This document shows positions 6,601-8,629 of a stretch of 8,629 nt of DNA, in pieces. The translations under genes and the position numbers were made by a program. The stretch's first letter is position 1; every line of letters begins with the position of its first letter. The notes beneath the pieces are model-generated. The model searched no databases and was not told the origin of the DNA. It was given only the letters and a program-made list of their open reading frames with translations. The stretch is from Candidatus Aminicenantota bacterium. Its GTDB lineage: Bacteria; Acidobacteriota; Aminicenantia; UBA2199. The stretch spans positions 1-8,629 of the forward strand of contig JAGLQR010000051.1 in assembly GCA_023136725.1 (NCBI GenBank), read 5' to 3'.

Positions 6601-6946
6601 CGGTATAGGTATTATGGTACTCATCGGTATAGGTGTGAATGATGCGATTGTCAAGATAGAATATTCAAACATGCTCCGACAGCAGGGAAAAAGCGTCAGA
6701 GAGGCAATAATGATGGCATCAAGAGTCAGGCTGAGGCCTATCCTCATGACAACATTTACAACTATCTTCGGTGTTCTTCCAATGGGCCTTATCAGCCAGA
6801 CCGGCTCTGAACTCCAGCAACCTCTTGCATTGGTAATTATCGGAGGCCTGCTGTTTACAACCATGCTTACTCTTATTTTAATACCGGTTCTGTATGAGAT
6901 TCTTGAGAACTTTAAGGAAAGAAAACTAGAAAAAGCAGGTGCATAA
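3668..6946 (+). CDS. RND efflux permease, first subunit (HAE-1-like)
   Basis: This 1092-residue inner-membrane protein is the proton-driven pump of the system. It shows the full duplicated RND plan: TM1 at about 13-32, a first large periplasmic porter and docking loop (33-344), TM2-TM6 (about 345-495), TM7 (about 597-614), a second periplasmic loop, and TM8-TM12 near the end. The start MSLIDLSVKRPIG is the standard cytoplasmic N-terminus of the family. TM4 holds FVDNSIIVLES with Asp409 at the place of AcrB Asp407, but Asn410 where AcrB has a second Asp. TM10 holds GVNDAIVK (Asn991, Asp992, Lys996) where AcrB has its Lys940 region. The TM6-TM7 linker is about 55 residues longer than in AcrB and contains a hydrophobic stretch at 526-549. 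No good ribosome binding site precedes the ATG (AAGGA is 13 bases away), so translation probably depends on coupling to the adaptor. HAE-1 is preferred over a heavy-metal (CzcA-type) pump, but the substrate is unknown. Confidence 0.95.
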   Translation: MSLIDLSVKRPIGTIMFYIGIILLGFISVSKLSINLLPDLSYPKISVVTDYPGLGPEEIERFITSELEGPLSSISGVKKINSISKDGISIISLEFHWGTDMDFALLHTKERVEEVRSRLPDDHTAPVILEWDPSSAPIITAIVKSDSRTLKKQKETAEFIIKPRLEQLEGVSRVEIRGGDEEEISVEIDPERASSLNITLSEVANAIRNNNEFSPGGTVKKDKFRYTLKIEGEIKTPEDIEYIVVKNLKDRSVMIRDIGKVFYKNKVKQGNIKFIKSGKKNQSKNSDSISLLIYRESGSNTVDATKNTVETFKSLEKEFNNEITFTVIQMEADLIISSINSLKSSLYIGGLLAFFILLLFLQNFRDPLLVSIVIPISIISTFVLMFAFEVNVNIMSLGGLVLGVGMFVDNSIIVLESIFRHRKEENLLDSVIKGTKEVSGAITASTFTTISIFLPVIYLYGITGKLFRDQALTVSFSLVSSLFVAITLLPALSAFRSSFKMDLTDDSQNDKGKNWYQKALRGANSAVLIPFRIIGYIITFIIGGIYLLLKTILKYAGRFFDYILQPLYRVFNSFYEWFDVLYHNILEKFLDKKSRAGILIIIILLAIVTSFIFLQKELLPTPDTAKFEINANTIPSYGFDETDKIAQEIENKILATEGVNFVYSETGSVSKEAARSEDISVNSIHYVIECSSNEARPAVMEITRGILKNSDLLDYSIFLEKNTLSKYLSTSGENFQIKVFYEDIERGKEAVRKIVERIKDINGIYDLKSTTSPGKPVYEVYFKQDLLDKLNITKFQISEFLNQAVKGGDGGTLKQIQKNYDILVRVPVDGIMEIDKLMKLRFPINEKVYYVKDLIRIKERPSIKRISRELQMRYFLISGNVKGVPLNEIIEESDNRLFGLDMPMNTRFAYAGEEEERKKAFDSLNQAIWLAIILVYMIMAAKFENIVQPLIIMFTVPMGLIGAFLFLLITGNSLNIISGIGIMVLIGIGVNDAIVKIEYSNMLRQQGKSVREAIMMASRVRLRPILMTTFTTIFGVLPMGLISQTGSELQQPLALVIIGGLLFTTMLTLILIPVLYEILENFKERKLEKAGA
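5003..5018 (+). repeat. 16-base direct repeat within the first permease, copy 1 (TM5 region)
   Basis: The sequence acatttacaactatct occurs here and again, identical, at 6752-6767. It encodes the TFTTI part of TM5 here and of TM11 there. RND permeases arose by an internal duplication, and these are equivalent positions in the two halves. Eleven of the bases recur in the second permease at 8269-8279. Confidence 0.8.
6752..6767 (+). repeat. 16-base direct repeat within the first permease, copy 2 (TM11 region)
   Basis: This copy is identical to bases 5003-5018, 1749 bases upstream in the same gene, and is in the same reading frame. It encodes TFTTI in TM11 at the place that mirrors TM5 in the first half of the protein. 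Confidence 0.8.
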
Positions 6947-8629
6947 TGATAGGTAAAATAATTGACCGGCCTGTATTAGCAGTTATTTTTTTTTCAATAA
7001 TAATTCTGTTAGGTGCTTATTCCTTTAATAATATGACGATCGGACTTGTTCCGGATCCGGAACAGGGCCACCCCTCCCTTAACATTATTTATAGTTGGCA
7101 GGGTGCATCCCCTGATATGATCCTTCAAAAAGTACTGATTCCTGCTGAAGCGGAGATAATGAAGGAAGTGAAGGGTATTTCCAAGATAAATTCAAGAGCT
7201 ACACTGGACTCGGGAACTCTGCAGGTTGAATTCAACCGGAATGTGAAGATGAATTTCGCCCAATTGGTTTTGAGGGAGAGGCTGAACAGACTTCATAGTG
7301 AACTACCCAGATCAGTACGGCCTCCGATCATTTCCGAAAGGATACCTGATGATTTTGAGCAGAAGCCCCTGTTTATTATCGGGATTTATGGAAAAAACTA
7401 TAATGTATATACCCTCAGGAAGATAGCAGAAAAAGATATCCACCCCCATCTCAGGGCAATTCCGGGAGTTAAGGAAGTTAATCTTCAAGGGGGTGTTGAC
7501 CCGCAGATACAGATCAGAACAAATATGCGCAAGCTTATAAAGTTCGGTGTCTCAATATTTGATATTCAGGGCCGTATATATCAATACTTTTATACCAACC
7601 AATCAATATCATTTAAAAAAGAGTCCGGTGAAATAACCCTGTCGTTAACTGAATCTCCCGAAAGTATTCAAGAGCTGCAGAATATCTTTATTAAGAATTT
7701 TGGTGAAAAAAAACTATACCTTAAAGACCTTGCTGATGTTTATCTGGGTTTTGAAGAATTGAGAAATGAAAGAAAATTTCAGGGAAAATCATTCCTGGTG
7801 TTTGAATTGTTTAAGGAATCTTCCTATAGTCATCTGGACGTTGCAGAAAGAGTCCGTGATAAATTAAAAGTATTAGCAAATCGTCTAAGCGGAGAGATCG
7901 AATTTGTAATTCAGAGCGATGATAGTAAAGTACTCCGTAGAGAACTATTCAAATTATCAAAAATAGCTTTTCTCATACTTATAATAATATTTGTAATCCT
8001 TATCGCAATAGTGAGAGATATTAGAGCAACATTGCTCATTTTTTCATCAGTTTTCTTTTCTGTGTTTGCTACATTAACAGTTATTCACCTTACAGGGATC
8101 GCACTGAACCTTCTTACATTATCCGGGCTGGCATTAGGGTTCGGCCTTTTTGTTGATAATGCTGTTGTTGTGTTCGATTCAATACTGAGATTCAGAGAAA
8201 TGGGACTTAACAAGAGAGAATCTTCAATCGAAGGAGCACGTGCCGTCATCCTTCCTGTGATATCATCTACATTTACAACAATTATCGTATTTTTTTCATT
8301 TGCGATCCTGTTCAGGGAAAGGCTTAAAGTATATTACCTCCCTCTTGCATACATAATTGCAATATCTCTTATCTCCTCCATTATCGTTTCATTTGTACTT
8401 ATACCCTCACTTAGTTCAAGACTTAATATCAAGATAAATAAAAAGAAGAAAAAGATCAGTAAAGGTCGATTCTTCCCATTCATTCTCAAATATCCTTTAC
8501 TGGTAATTATTCCGGTCATTCTTATTTTGATATTCTCTTTTGCTACATTCAAGAAAGAAGTTTCTTTCGGAACTTTTTTCTCATGGTACTCTCAGGAACA
8601 GGTGGTTGTATATCTGAGATTTCCTTCAG
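6946..8629 (+). CDS. RND efflux permease, second subunit (3' end outside the window)
   Basis: The ATG at 6946 overlaps the TAA of the first permease as TAATG, and the frame stays open to the right edge, giving 561 residues. This is roughly the first half of a permease of normal length, about 1000-1050 residues. MIGKIIDRPVLAV is a shortened version of the usual RND N-terminus, and TM1 is at about 10-27. A periplasmic loop follows to about 338. TM2 is near 340-357, TM3 near 361-382, and TM4 near 387-409 with GFGLFVDNAVVVFDS (Asp404-Asn405). TM5 carries SSTFTT. TM6 ends near Pro487 and TM7 begins near Tyr516, so the linker between them is only about 30 residues and includes five lysines in a row (499-503). 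The protein is clearly a distant paralogue of the first permease, not a recent copy. AGG at 6937-6939 is a weak ribosome binding site. The missing half would contain TM8-TM12, including the TM10 proton-relay positions. Confidence 0.92.
   Translation, partial: MIGKIIDRPVLAVIFFSIIILLGAYSFNNMTIGLVPDPEQGHPSLNIIYSWQGASPDMILQKVLIPAEAEIMKEVKGISKINSRATLDSGTLQVEFNRNVKMNFAQLVLRERLNRLHSELPRSVRPPIISERIPDDFEQKPLFIIGIYGKNYNVYTLRKIAEKDIHPHLRAIPGVKEVNLQGGVDPQIQIRTNMRKLIKFGVSIFDIQGRIYQYFYTNQSISFKKESGEITLSLTESPESIQELQNIFIKNFGEKKLYLKDLADVYLGFEELRNERKFQGKSFLVFELFKESSYSHLDVAERVRDKLKVLANRLSGEIEFVIQSDDSKVLRRELFKLSKIAFLILIIIFVILIAIVRDIRATLLIFSSVFFSVFATLTVIHLTGIALNLLTLSGLALGFGLFVDNAVVVFDSILRFREMGLNKRESSIEGARAVILPVISSTFTTIIVFFSFAILFRERLKVYYLPLAYIIAISLISSIIVSFVLIPSLSSRLNIKINKKKKKISKGRFFPFILKYPLLVIIPVILILIFSFATFKKEVSFGTFFSWYSQEQVVVYLRFPS

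Noticed and set aside
6472..8552. Minus-strand open frames opposite the end of the first permease and the second permease
   Set aside because: Their hydrophobic character is a by-product of reading membrane-helix codons backwards. The plus-strand frames carry clear RND motifs.

Overview
The window is AT-rich (roughly 35-38% G+C by eye, not counted). It looks like a chromosomal piece of a Gram-negative (two-membrane) bacterium, because it carries a tripartite-type RND efflux system, which needs an inner membrane, a periplasm and an outer membrane. The lineage cannot be fixed from the sequence. A Roadblock/LC7 protein beside an RND operon in an AT-rich genome would fit several phyla, including spirochaetes and uncultivated relatives of Cloacimonadota, and I do not choose between them. 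I see no rRNA, tRNA, CRISPR array, insertion sequence or phage gene.

Layout. (1) 1-516, plus strand: the 3' end of a lysine-rich gene of unknown function that enters from the left edge. (2) 535-1716, minus strand: a secreted CAP/SCP-like (YkwD-type) protein, convergent with the first gene and separated from it by 18 bases. Its C-terminal half looks like degenerate copies of CAP strand elements. (3) 1717-1824: a divergent intergenic region with a textbook sigma70 promoter facing right, overlaid by two AT-only palindromes, and a TATAAT box facing left. (4) 1825-2313, plus strand: a Roadblock/LC7 (MglB-like) domain protein with an acidic N-terminal extension and a second, well-formed internal start. 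(5) 2421-8629, plus strand: an efflux operon of one periplasmic adaptor and two different RND permeases. The genes are joined by an ATGA overlap and a TAATG overlap, and the second permease runs off the right edge.

How the genes work together. The adaptor and the two permeases almost certainly form one proton-driven efflux complex. One adaptor followed by two non-identical permeases is the arrangement of the heteromeric MdtABC-type pumps, so a mixed trimer is the natural hypothesis. No outer-membrane factor and no regulator lie in the window; they may lie downstream or elsewhere. The CAP protein and the Roadblock protein share a divergent promoter region but show no obvious functional tie to the pump.

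Nothing here is a clearly new system. The most distinctive points are the opposite changes in the cytoplasmic TM6-TM7 linker of the two permeases (long and hydrophobic in the first, shortened and lysine-rich in the second), the lengthened adaptor hairpin, the apparent internal CAP-like repeats, and the two possible starts of the Roadblock gene.
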